Made by a program: the position numbers and the translations under genes. This document shows positions 26,051 through 39,400 of a DNA stretch of 64,000 nucleotides, one piece after another (the first letter of the stretch is position 1; each line of letters begins with the position of its first letter). A model generated the notes under the pieces. The model searched no databases. It saw only the letters and a list, made by a program, of their open reading frames with translations, and was not told the DNA's origin. The stretch comes from Argopecten irradians (Eukaryota; Mollusca; Bivalvia; Pectinida; Pectinidae): assembly GCF_041381155.1 (NCBI RefSeq), contig NC_091137.1, positions 22,365,655 to 22,429,654 on the forward strand. Direction: 5' to 3'.

Positions 26051-27225
26051 ATTCACCATTTTGAATATAAGACAATAAAAAAAATCAATCTATGTAAAAA
26101 AAAAAAAAGCTAAATGTTCATCATTACACTCCTAGAGGAGTTTACTCACTTTCCGAATATACTACTAATATTTTTCCATGTATATAGAAAACAATGGGAA
26201 TTAAAGCTAATAATGCAAGTTAAAACCACTCATGTTGAGATAAAAAAGAAATCTTTCAAATAATCCACAGATGACCCTGTATATAGGCCATCGTTTATAT
26301 GGGTGGCCAAAATAAATTTCTTCGAAAATGATGGCCGATACCTACACAACGGTCATCTGCAAAAAGTTTAAAATACTTTTTTTTTCATTTTGAACAACAC
26401 AATGTTTTAATTTGCATTGTCAGCTTTAAATAATATATAAATGCATGAATAAATAGAATATTCTGCCATCTACATTGTAGGATGTTATAAATAACAAATT
26501 GGCGTTCCTTTACTTGTATGATGTCTAGATGAAACCAAGTAGAAAGGATGTGTTTTTTCCAAAACAGTAAATAGTATAATCTTAACATTACTTCTAAATT
26601 GATGCACATAGATCACTTAATAGTTTCTTAAGTAATAATTATAATTACTTATTAAATGATTTATGCTACATGAAAATTCCTGCACCATTTAGTACATCCT
26701 AGATATTCCAGAGGTACTATTACTGACGTAATATCAACCCCAGTAAAACTGGAGAAAGTTCAAAAGAAAGAGTTCTTCGTTTGAAGATTACACAGAGAGT
26801 GACGCCCATCTCCAAAGCAACACAGTCAACCACAGTGTACCATTATTATTGTACAATTCTTTTGATATGCATCAAAGGATAAAATTATTTGTATCTTCTG
26901 TTGCCTTCAGTTTTACTATGAGATAGCCAATAGGTGGATATAGCGTAAGTGATAACAACACATGGAGTATCGAGGATGCATTAAGTACTGATTCAATCTG
27001 TCACTGATAGGCAGCATACACGTAACAGATGTAATTCAACATTTGTCCAAACAAATGAAGGAATGTTATTTTAAGATCACCACTGTTGTAGAAATAAGAT
27101 ACACGGTATAAAATTTATATAATTTAGTAAAACATATAAGGAATCCAAAATAAAAACTTGCGTTTCTCTTGTAATGAATGAAAGGTCATTCAGCATGTAT
27201 TTTTCCTCTCGTAAATGCACTATTT
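26051..27225. other. 3' flank of the PNGase F-like gene, nothing else seen
   Basis: AT-rich and presumably includes the 3' UTR of the minus-strand gene. No exact polyadenylation signal close to the stop was identified with confidence. Confidence 0.4.
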
Positions 27226-27494
27226 CTACACCGTGAATTCCTTATAATACACCAAATAGGAATATAATATAATGATACCAGGGTTCTGTATGGGGTTCGG
27301 ATCTGTACCATTGAACCATCCAAAGTAGGACAGGGTATTGTCTGTTCCTGGTGGTCCGAGCTGGTCTGTTACATCTATCACCCAAGGGGACACATTTTGT
27401 CCGTCACACCAGCCGTTCCTGCCATACAGCCAGGTACCGTGCTCGTTCGGCTCCACCCCATGTGGCACTTGGTCAGCACAGCCCAGAGGAGTAC
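27226..27494 (-). CDS. PNGase F-like gene, last exon
   Basis: Follows CTTGTGTAG and codes for residues 590-678 with the stop at 27228-27226. It reads GTPLGCADQV, then GTWLYGRNGWCDGQNVSPWV and IDVTDQLG, matching the LGCSANP...DRAGWCPGMAV...IDV region near the C-terminus of PNGase F. The final residues are hydrophobic (IIILYSYLVYYKEFTV), like the closing beta strand of that fold rather than a membrane anchor. Confidence 0.9.
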
Positions 27495-30400
27495 CTACAC
27501 AAGTATGTTATCTTGTTAAATCGGTGAAGGCTTTATATGTTTAAGTACATTGTATTACACATTACCTCAAACAGAAAGTTCTAACAATGAAATGAGAAAA
27601 CAATTGGGATAGCTCTCTACAAGTATGTGGTGATGCAAAGCTGGTTGCCATTATATTTTAAAAAATACATGTTAACATTCAAGTGAATAGTAGGATTTGT
27701 TTCAACATATCAGTCATGCATTATATATGACTAAATTATATGTTTTTATGCCTGTGCATTATGTAAAAGATGATGTCGGCCTATATGAACTCTTTGACCT
27801 TAAATATTAATTCAGGATTCACATCAGCATGATGAGAAGAAGCTGTTTAAGAAAGGTTGTGCTTATTTGACCCTAGTGACCTTGGTTGGAACTCAAAGTC
27901 ATTCAACATAAAAAAAAAATTCAAAAACACTGAGTAGTCCATCATCATCATACAAGCCCTATATCAGGTTTACAGGGTCACTGTTCAAAAGGAAATATTG
28001 ATAAGACGTGGACACATGATGTAAGTTAACTTCCTTTTCAGCAACATATTGGCAACCAATATTACACATATATATATGTACTCTATCCAAACTACACGCA
28101 TGTATTCACACATGTACATAATATCAAGAGTTTATATGGGATCCATAAAATAACAAAAGATAGAAATCTGTTCGTTTGAGGTAAATCATCTAAAGGATTT
28201 TAAAAAGTATTACTGAACAAATTTAGAAAATAAACTAAATTTACCTGCATTACTAAATGTGATGTTGTTGATTTCTTTATTCACTCTGAAATGGTGAGAT
28301 GTTACACAAAATTCTCCACATCCATTCTCATCACTGCCATGTCCTGTAATCACTGCAAATACCTCCACCTAAAAACATCAAAAGATTATACAAAGCTGTG
28401 TTTGTGGGTTTACTTATAGAAATTATAAAACGAAAAAATCTAGAATTCAAAATTACAAATATCAATTAATAATAAAATAAACTCTGTGGTTGTTGCATGT
28501 CATGATCACCTTTTTAATACCATTAGGCACTCTGAAACTGTGCGTCTTAAAATGCGAGTTGTAGGATTTATCAAATGTGGCTCCTGGTTCATACAACACA
28601 GTGACATTGACTGGGACCAGGTCACCTACAAAACAGAGAAATAACAATGGAGTTAGATTATAAAACCTAGATCAAGTGAAAAATCAGGCTTCTATTAATT
28701 AAAACATCTGTCAGAAAATGGAGTTAGATTATAAAACCTAGATCAAGAGAAAAATCAGGCTTCTATTTGAAATATCTGTCATAAAATGGAACTAAATATT
28801 GGTATAAATTATAAAACCTAGATCAAGTAAAAAAATCAGGCTTCTATTTGAAATATCTGTCAGAAAATGGAGTTAGATTATATAACCTAGGTCAAGTGAA
28901 AAACCAGGCTTCTATTTGAAATATCTGTCATAAAATGGAATTTAATATTGGTATAAATTATAAAATCTAGATCAAGTACAAAATCAGGCTTCTATTAAAA
29001 ATATCTGTCAGAAAATGGAGTTAGATTATATAACCTAGGTCAAGTGAAAAACCAGGCTTCTATTTGAAATATCTGTCATAAAATGGAATTTAATATTGGT
29101 ATAAATTATAAAATCTAGATCAAGTAAAAAATCAGGCTTCTATTTGAAATATCACTGTCAGAAAATGGAGTTAGATTATATAACCTAGGTCAAGTGAAAA
29201 ACCAGGCTTCTATTTGAAATATCTGTCATAAAATGGAATTTAATATTGGTATAAATTATAAAATCTAGATCAAGTACAAAATCAGGCTTCTATTAAAAAT
29301 ATCTGTCAGAAAATCAGGCTTCTATTAAAAATATCTGTCAGAAAATGGAGTTAGATTATATAACCTAGGTCAAGTGAAAAACCAGGCTTCTATTTGAAAT
29401 ATCTGTCATAAAATGGAATTTAATATTGGTATAAATTATAAAATCTAGATCAAGTAAAAAATCAGGCTTCTATTTGAAATATCACTGTCAGAAAATGGAG
29501 TTAGATTATATAACCTAGGTCAAGTGAAAAACCAGGCTTCTATTTGAAATATCTGTCATAAAATGGAATTTAATATTGGTATAAATTATAAAATCTAGAT
29601 CAAGTAAAAAATCAGGCTTCTATTTGAAATATCTGTCATAAATACAAGCATAACAAAATCACAGAATCTACCCCCAGTATATGTGTCTGATTTTGGTCCT
29701 CGACATTTCTTAATGTGAATTGATTTACATGAACAAAACACTTTGATCTGACAACAGTGAAACTCAAACTTATTTTTTTTTTAAAAACCCTTGATTAAAT
29801 AAAGCCCCAATAGCTTCTACTGTGAATTCATAAAATCAAAACATTCATTTTAACCTGACTTGTCCAAAATGCTTTGATTCTCTTTGTACACAGTCGAACC
29901 TATCTATCCAAAGAACAGGAGGAAAATGGTCTTTATAGCCAAGTGGCCTTTCAACACAGGTCAAACTGGGTTGGAATAGATCATTAGGGCCCTAGTAAAG
30001 TAGGCTTGTTAAGCAGGTGGTCTAACTACAGAGATGGTCGCTAAGGCAGGTTTTACTGTACGTGCACTTAGGAGGAAATCCATGAAGAAATGAAGCTCTT
30101 AGAGTGTTGTTAATGTTTTTTTTGAACTGTAAAGATCTCATTCCAATCGCAACTTCACAAATGAAAGGAACCCGACCCCTATGTATAATGTACCTTCCCT
30201 TCCCCTCCGAGGAATCAAAGAGATACAGACCCTTCCTCTGCAGCCAAAGAAATTCTAAGGAGTTTAATTCTTCCTTCCTAACAGAAACATTAGGATTTTA
30301 GCCCAACAAGGTCCATTTTCAGGAACACTCCTTACTTTTAAAGGATTCTGTCACTTAAAATTCTCCATAAAAAAGCATTACAAATTTTAAGGAAGACTCC

Positions 30401-33400
30401 TTAACTTAAGAGTTTTCTTTAACTTTTGTAAATGCTTTCCTTTATGGGGAATTTAAAGTTAAGGAATTCCTTTTAGCAAAGAAATTTCCATGAATCTGGA
30501 CCCAGAATAGCTACTGAATCTAAACTAATGGTAATTTCACATGACAATATCAGTGGATGACAGTTACTTTTATTATATAAATTTTAGATGCACAAGCTAT
30601 ACGCAATGACTTACTTGCAGTGACCTTCACATCTCAATATCTCATGAATGACTTAATTATAGATTAATTTTATTGATGGTGTCTAACTAAGCAACATTCT
30701 CTATTCAAAAGTATCCATGGTTATGATAAATACAGAATCTTAATTAGTTCTTGGATAGTAAATCTAATTAAAGTGTTGATAGTAGATAATCTTACCTGCT
30801 ATTCGAGTCTTAGAAAATCTGAGATTCAGAGATGGCTTCCAAGGCATTGCCCAAGGCTCAGTTTTCATGGTGAATACACACGTTGAGCTAGTGAGAAGTG
30901 GGAAGAGAGGCGAAACATCTGTTGTCCACCGACCAATCCTCCTGTACATAGAAAATATTGCCTTTAGGAATAAACAATCTCTTATTCAATATCCTGTTCT
31001 CACACAATCTATCTTTGTAATATGACTGAAGGCAAGGCCTTAAAGGGCGCAGCCAGATGTTTTAATACCAATCATGCACGGCATAGGAAGAGCGAAGCTC
31101 TACTTGTTTATTTTTATTTTCTATTTCATGTAGAAGGCATAATTTAGAAATAAAAGGATGCACTTTAAACTATTGAAGTATATGATGTAATAATTGTCTA
31201 GCATGAACTCAAAGAAATGAATTTTGAAGATTGTGTTTTTTCTTATATTTTCGTGTATCTGTGACCGTAGCAAGGGCACGAAGGACTGCCCCTTTATAAA
31301 TCATTAAATATCTTCCAACTCAAATCTGTATTCTAAAAACAGACTCCTTACACCACAACAATAATCATAACAAGAGGCGCATGGGCCCTAACAGTCATCT
31401 GACTATTATTACAATACAACATAGCCGTTTTAAGATTTTAGAATTTGACTCCTGTGACCTTGATTTTAAATCATTCATTTGAACAAACTTGGTAGCCCTT
31501 CATTCCAGCATGTCACATGCCCAATATCAGGTGTCTAGGCCTCTTAACTATTCACAAGAAGTCGTTTAAAGATTTTAGCCTATTTGACCCCTGTGACCTG
31601 GAATGAAAGTCAAGGTCATTCATTTGCACAAACCTGGTAGCCCAGCATACTGCAGGCCCAATATGAGTATCCTGGACCTTTCGGTTCTTGAGATGTCATT
31701 TAAAGATTTAAGCCTATTTGACCCCTGTGACCTTTGAACAAACTTGGAAGCCCTTCATTCCAGCATGTCACAGGTCCAATATCAGGTCTCTAGGCCTCCT
31801 GGTTATTCTCAAGAAGTCTTTTAAAGGGACATGAACCTAAATAAACCTTGTTTTGAGTAAAATACATAATTCAAATGTGTCAGATACCTTACTAAGTAAT
31901 AAATATCAGTTATTGTGCAAATGTGTCAAATAAAATAATTATAATGGAAATTTGATCTTTCTGTATTTTGAACTGGCCGGTTGAATTTTGCAACGATAGT
32001 GTGATAAAAATAGTAGTGTTGAACTTAAGCGACCTCCCACAATGCACTACACAAATTGAATGAATGTAAACAAATGGTGGGTCAAAAACGTGGGTGAAGC
32101 GAACACAAATGAATTCCGATAGAAAACGGAGTACAACAAGAGTCAGTAACGTGCGCAATTGGGAAAGTAGGTAAATATTGACGGATCGCTGAAATGCAAC
32201 AGACGGGAGCAACTTCCCACTTTATACTTGCGTGATGTACATATGTGCAATAAGTCAAGAACCTCCCTTCGCGGTCCCCGATTATGAAATGTCTCGTTTG
32301 ACTTTTGACTTATCATTCTTACGCTAAATACAAATTGTTTTATAATGAATATTAACAAATATGGCGTCATATGTCAACCATTGTCAATAAGAAAATAATC
32401 TTAAAATGTGGAAAATTAATATTCCTTGTCGAGTCAGCAAGTCTGTTGTTCATTATAACCTCGTTTTCGACCAGCTTTCGTTTTGTGTTCCAAAAACAGA
32501 ATATTACCGTCTATTCTTATCATTTTTGGGGTAGGTATTCCCCACATTTTCCTGTCGTTTTAGACAACCAATCCTCGTAACAAAATATTCAATAAACATC
32601 TGAAAACCATATCTAAGCATACAGAACAACTTATCTAAGGTTCATGTCCCTTTAAAGATTTTAACCTATTTGGCCCCTGCGACTTTGAAAGACAGTCAAG
32701 GTCATTAATTTGAACTAACTTGGTAGCTCATCATCAAAGCATGCTGCAGGCCCAGTATGAGAAACCTGAGACTTTCGGTTATTGAGAAGAAAACTGTTTA
32801 AAGAGTTTAGCCTATTTGACCCCTGTGACATTGAATGAAGGTCAAGGTCATTTATTAAACAAACTTGGTAGCCCTTAATCCTAGCATGCTGTAGGCCCGA
32901 TATGAGTATACTGGGCCTTTCGGTTCTTGAGTAGAAGTCGTTTGAATGAAAAGTTTACGTACACGCGCGACGACTGACGGTGCATGATGACAATAGGTTA
33001 TCCTGACCCTTTGGGTCAGATGACCTAAAAACATCTTAATGCATTGGTACCATCACCCTTGGTATTTATAATGTAGCAATATCAAATTGTGACAAAAATT
33101 CATCAAAGTATGAGTCAAAATAGGGAATGATAGGTATATGTACCGTCGGAAGGCACTTATCCAGCGTCCCAATTCCATCCCACATAGGGGAGATCCGGGG
33201 TCACAGCACACGTACAGGTTGATGGTATGATCCCAGTGGGGACACTCCGTATCCATGGTTCCTGGACATGATAGGGACATATCCAATTCCATCTTGGAAT
33301 AATTCTGTAATTCTGTAAGTATAAAGAAGTAACTTTATCAACTATTGTTTGATTTGTCTCCCTTTTAACAGTTAAAACTGGCTATAGTGGACAACATTGT

Positions 33401-36400
33401 CCTCATCTTGGCATACTTAATCTTGGCATATATCTTTAAATGTAAAAATCTCAAATTGTAAGACTACCTTTGGCTTGTGGCTGAAATTGTATATACATTT
33501 ATAAGGCAATTGAACAATGCATCATCTAAAGGTGAAGAGCTGTAAGTTACAAATTCACTCATATTATCTTCAACAGTTGAAATAATATATATATAGCATG
33601 GATGAAAGTTGATGGAAAAATCCCACTATGACTTATAGGTATTGGACTTAATGATGGTAAATTGTACTTTGTCAAAAGTTATCTTTGACCATTACCAAAC
33701 ATGTATTGGAAAATAATATAAGACCTTAGTAAGAATATTTTAAAATGGACAAAAATTGAAAAAAAAAAATAAAAATATTTGAAGTAAAAAAAATAATTAT
33801 TAAGATAGCATGACTTCTATTGATATGATATTTAATATCTTTTTTTTTCTATAATTATTACCTATCAATATGTCAATTCCACATTACCTAAATGATATGT
33901 GTATAGTAAAATTTACTGTCGGTTAGTTCCAACTTCCAGTGATTATGTTGTTACATTTTTATCACCAAAAGGTGAGATTACCTAACGATAAACTCAAAAC
34001 CCCTGTATTCACACATTATTATGGATTCCTTTTGGATCAGTAAAAACTGTTATTGTTTAAGGTAAATGGAAACTATGACACTATGATTAGGAATAGATCT
34101 AACTATATAATTATCATTTGCACATTCATGCAGTTGTTTTTCTTAGCTACCAAATGTTACCTACCTTTAACATCAGGTAATGTTACATTAACAACAACGC
34201 CTTGTTTCCCATGCATTATTTTCTCTGAGAAGATACTGATAATAGTAGCTTGTGTCTGAAGTCTTCTATCAAGATCAGCTCTGTACAAAAACCTAAAAGA
34301 TAAACACTATGTACTAAAACCACCCAAAATGTATTTTTAAATTGAATCTGCAACACAAAACAAAATTGTCTTTACTGAACAAAATACGACACTTCTTTAT
34401 TACATGCTTTAGTTAGAATTTTCAATGTGTCTTTCTTCTTAAAATGGAGGTACATGAACAGTAATTATATACGGCAATAATTATATACTGCAACACAAAT
34501 TACTGCTTACTTCAAATTACCGACCATACAAATCATTGTTTAAACAAAAACTCTACTAATTTTGTAATCTGATTTATTTTTGCATAAAAATTCTACTCAT
34601 CATACTCCTTGTGAAATGATTTTCCATATCTATGTATTTCCCCTAAATAATGTATTTATATGAAACTTATCAAATCAATTTTCAATTATTTAACCAATGT
34701 TGTGTCATATGGGAGGTATCAATAGGTGTACTTCTTTCTGGACTTAAATGCTATCATATTTTTGTGTGTTGTAATTACCACTGAGCCTGCCACACAAGGA
34801 AATCCATGGAAGGATACAGGAACCAGCCCAGCTCCGACAGTTCTCCGGCCTGGTTTACAGCTAGGAAAAAGTTCTCTGACGGAGTGTTCTGGAAACTGAT
34901 GCTGAAAATATTATTCCTGTAAAAAGAGCAAGAAAAATAATGAAAATTGTCAAAAAAATATTAATGTTTTTCAAATATTAATAAAAAAATTATTGAAAAT
35001 TTTGTTCCCTCATTTGACATTATTATTAAAAACATAGTTGTTTGAAATTTTGCAATATCAACAAACTTAAAAAAACAAGAGGGCCATGGGCCTTAACGGT
35101 CATCTGACTAATATTATATGGCATAAAAAAGTACATAAAGGTCATTCACTTCAAAAAACTAGGTAGCTCTTTATCCTAGTATGCTACAGGCCCAATATCA
35201 GTTCTCAAGGCCTCTTAGTTATTCACAAGAATTTGTTTGAAGATATTAGCTTATTTGACCCCTGTGATCTTGAATGAAGGTCCTTTTGGGCCTTTTGGTT
35301 CTTAAAAAGAAGTCATTTAAAGATTTTAGCCCATTTAACTTTGAATGAAGGTCAAGGTCCTTCATTTGAACAAACTTGGTAGCCCTTCAACCCAGCATCC
35401 TGCTCCCGCAGGCTCAATATGAGTACCCTATGATTTTTGGTTCTTGACCTGAAGTTGTTTAAAAGATTTTAGCCTATGACCCCTGTGACCTTCAATGAAG
35501 GTTAAGGTCCTTTATTTTAACAAATTTGGTAACCCTTTATCCCAGCATGTCACAAGCCTAATATCAGATCTAAAGGCTCCTTAGTTATTCACAAGAAGTT
35601 GTTTAAAGATTTTAGCCTATTTGACCCCTGTGACATTGAATGAAGGTCAAGGTCATTCATTTGCACAAACTTGGTAGCCATTCATTCCAGCATGTCACAG
35701 GTCTAATATTATGTCTCTAGGCCTTTTAGTTACATGTATGTAATATTAATTGCTATTCAAAGGCAAAAGGTTAGTAGTACAACTTAAACTTAACCATGTA
35801 CTCAACTACCAAGTGTCCCTCTATATTTACCCTGTATACAAAGTACTGTACTCCACCATGGTAGCTGGTATAGACAGAGGGGTGTTACACTGACTTACCC
35901 TGTATACAAAGTACTGTACTCCACCATGGTAGCTGGTATAGACAGAGGGGTGTTACACTGACTTACCCTGTATACAAAGTACTGTACTCCACCATGGTAG
36001 CTGGTATAGACAGAGGGGTGTTACACTGACTTACCCTGTATACAAAGTACTGTACTCCACCATGGTAGCTGGTATAGACAGAGGGGTGTTACACTGACTT
36101 ACCCTGTATACAAAGTACTGTACTCCACCATGGTAGCTGGTATAGACAGAGGGGTGTTACACTGACTTACCCTGTATACAAAGTACTGTACTCCACCATG
36201 GTAGCTGGTATAGACAGAGGGGTGTTACACTGACTTACCCTGTATACAAAGTACTGTACTCCACCATGGTAGCTGGTATAGACAGAGGGGTGTTACACTG
36301 ACTTACCCTGTATACAAAGTACTGTACTACACCATTGTAGCTGGTATATACAGAGGGGTGTTACACTGACTTACCCTGTATACAAAGTACTGTACTCCAC

Positions 36401-39400
36401 CATGGTAGCTGGTATAGACAGAGGGGTGTTACACAGACTTAACCTGTATACAAAGTACTGTACTCCACCATGGTAGCTGGTATGGACAGAGGGGTGTTAC
36501 ACTGACTTACCCTGTATACAAAGTACTGTACTCCACCATGGTAGCTGGTATAGACAGAGGGGTGTTACACTGGCTTACCCTGTATACAAAGTACTGTGGT
36601 ATAGACAGAGGGGTGTTACACTGACTTATCCTGTATACAAAGTACTGTACTCCACCATGGTAGCTGGTATAGACAGAGGGGTGTTACACTGACTTACCCT
36701 GTATACAAAGTACTGTACTCCACCGTGGTAGCTGGTATAGACAGAGGGGTGTTACACTGACTTACCCTGTATACAAAGTACTGTACTCCACCATGGTAGC
36801 TGGTATAGACAGAGGGGTGTTACACTGACTTACCCTGTATACAAAGTACTGTACTCCACCATGGTAGCTGGTATAGACAGAGGGGTGTTACACTGACTTA
36901 CCCTGTATACAAAGTACTATACTCCACCATGGTAGCTGGTATAGACAGAGGGGTGTTACACTGACTTACCCTGTATACAAAGTACTGTACTCCACCATGG
37001 TAGCTGGTATAGACAGAGGGGTGTTACACTGACTTACCCTGTATACAAAGTACTGTACTCCACCATGGTAGCTGGTATAGACAGAGGGGTGTTACACTGA
37101 CTTACCCTGTATACAAAGTACTGTACTCCACCATGGTAGCCGGTATAGACAGAGGGGTGTTACACTGACTTATCCTGTATACAAAGTACTGTACTCCACC
37201 ATGGTAGCTGGTATAGACAGAGGGGTGTTACACTGACTTACCCTGTATACAAAGTACTGTACTCCACCATTGTAGCTGGTATATACAGAGGGGTGTTACA
37301 CTGACTTACCCTGTATACAAAGTACTGTACTCCACCATGGTAGCTGGTATAGACAGAGGGGTGTTACAATGACTTACCCTGTATACAAAGTACTGTACTC
37401 CACCATGGTAGCTGGTATAGACAGAGGGGTGTTACACTGACTTACCCTGTATACAAAGTACTGTACTCCACCATGGTAGCTGGTATAGACAGAGGGGTGT
37501 TACACTGACTTACCCTGTATACAAAGTACTGTACTCCACCATGGTAGCTGGTATAGACAGAGGGGTGTTACACTGACTTACCCTGTATACAAAGTACTGT
37601 ACTCCACCATGGTAGCCGGTATAGACAGAGGGGTGTTACACTGACTTATCCTGTATACAAAGTACTGTACTCCACCATGGTAGCTGGTATAGACAGAGGG
37701 GTGTTACACTGACTTACCCTGTATTATACAAAGTACTGTACTCCACCATGGTAGCTGGTATAGACAGAGGGGTGTTACACTGACTTACCCTGTATACAAA
37801 GTACTGTACTCCACCATGGTAGCTGGTATAGACAGAGGGGTGTTACACTGACTTACCCTGTATACAAAGTACTGTACTCCACCATGGTAGCTGGTATAGA
37901 CAGAGGGGTGTTACACTGACTTACCCTGTCTACAAAGTACTGTACTCCACCATGGTAGCTGGTATAGATAGAGGGGTGTTACACTGGCTTACCCTGTATA
38001 CAAAGTACTGTACTCCACCATGGTAGCTGGTATAGATAGAGGGGTGTTACACTGACTTACCCTGTACACAAAGTACTGTACTCCACCATGGTAGCTGGTA
38101 TAGACAGAGGGGTGTTACACTGACTTACCCTGTCTACAAAGTACTGTACTGCACCGTGGTAGCTGGTATAGACAGAGGGGTGTTACACTGGCTTACCCTG
38201 TATACAAAGTACTGTACTCCACCGTTGTAGCTGGTATAGACAGAGGGGTGTTACAATGACTTAACCTGTATACAAAGTACTGTACTCCACCATGGTAGCT
38301 GGTATAGACAGAGGGGTGTTACACTGACTTACCCTGTATACAAAGTACTGTACTCCACTATGGTAGCTGGTATAGACAGAGGGGTGTTACACTGACTTAC
38401 CCTGTAACAAAGTACTGTACTTCACTATGGTAGCTGGTATAGACAGAGGGGTGTTACACTGACTTACCCTGTATACAAAGTACTGTACTCCACCATGGTA
38501 GCTGGTATAGACAGAGGGGTGTTACACTGACTTACCCTGTGTACAAAGTACTGTACTCCACCATGGTAGCTGGTATAGACAGAGGGGTGTTACACTGACT
38601 TACCCTGTATACAAAGTACTGTACTCCACCATGGTAGCCGGTATAGACAGAGGGGTGTTACACTGACTTATCCTGTATACAAAGTACTGTACTCCACCAT
38701 GGTAGCTGGTATAGACTGAGGGGTGTTACACTGACTTACCCTGTATACAAAGTACTGTACTCCACCATGGTAGCCGGTATAGACAGAGGGGTGTTACACT
38801 GACTTATCCTGTATACAAAGTACTGTACTCCACCATGGTAGCTGGTATAGACAGAGGGGTGTTACACTGACTTACCCTGTATACAAAGTACTGTACTCCA
38901 CCATGGTAGCTGGTATAGACAGAGGGGTGTTAAACTGACTTACCCTGTATACAAAGTACTGCACTCCACCGTTGTAGCTGGTATAGACAGAGGGGTGTTA
39001 CACTGACTTACCCTGTATACAAAGTACTGTACTCCACCATGGTAGCTGGTATAGACAGAGGGGTGTTACACTGACTTACCCTGTATACAAAGTACTGTAC
39101 TACACCATTGTAGCTGGTATATACAGAGGGGTGTTACACTGACTTACCCCGTATACAAAGTACTGTACTCCACCATGGTAGCTGGTATAGACAGAGGGGT
39201 GTTACACTGACTTACCCTGTATACAAAGTACTGTACTCCACCATGGTAGCTGGTATAGACAGAGGGGTGTTACACTGACTTACCCTGTATACAAAGTACT
39301 GTACTCCACCATGGTAGCGGGTATAGATAGAGGGGTGTTACACTGACTAGCTTTACAGGTTAACTCTTGTATAGGTTCATCCTTGTCGGAAAAGACTACA

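Noticed and set aside
35828-39349. A CRISPR-like array, since units are short and regular
   Set aside because: Units are contiguous with no unique spacers, the DNA is from an animal, and the unit is a copy of the adjacent exon end and splice donor.
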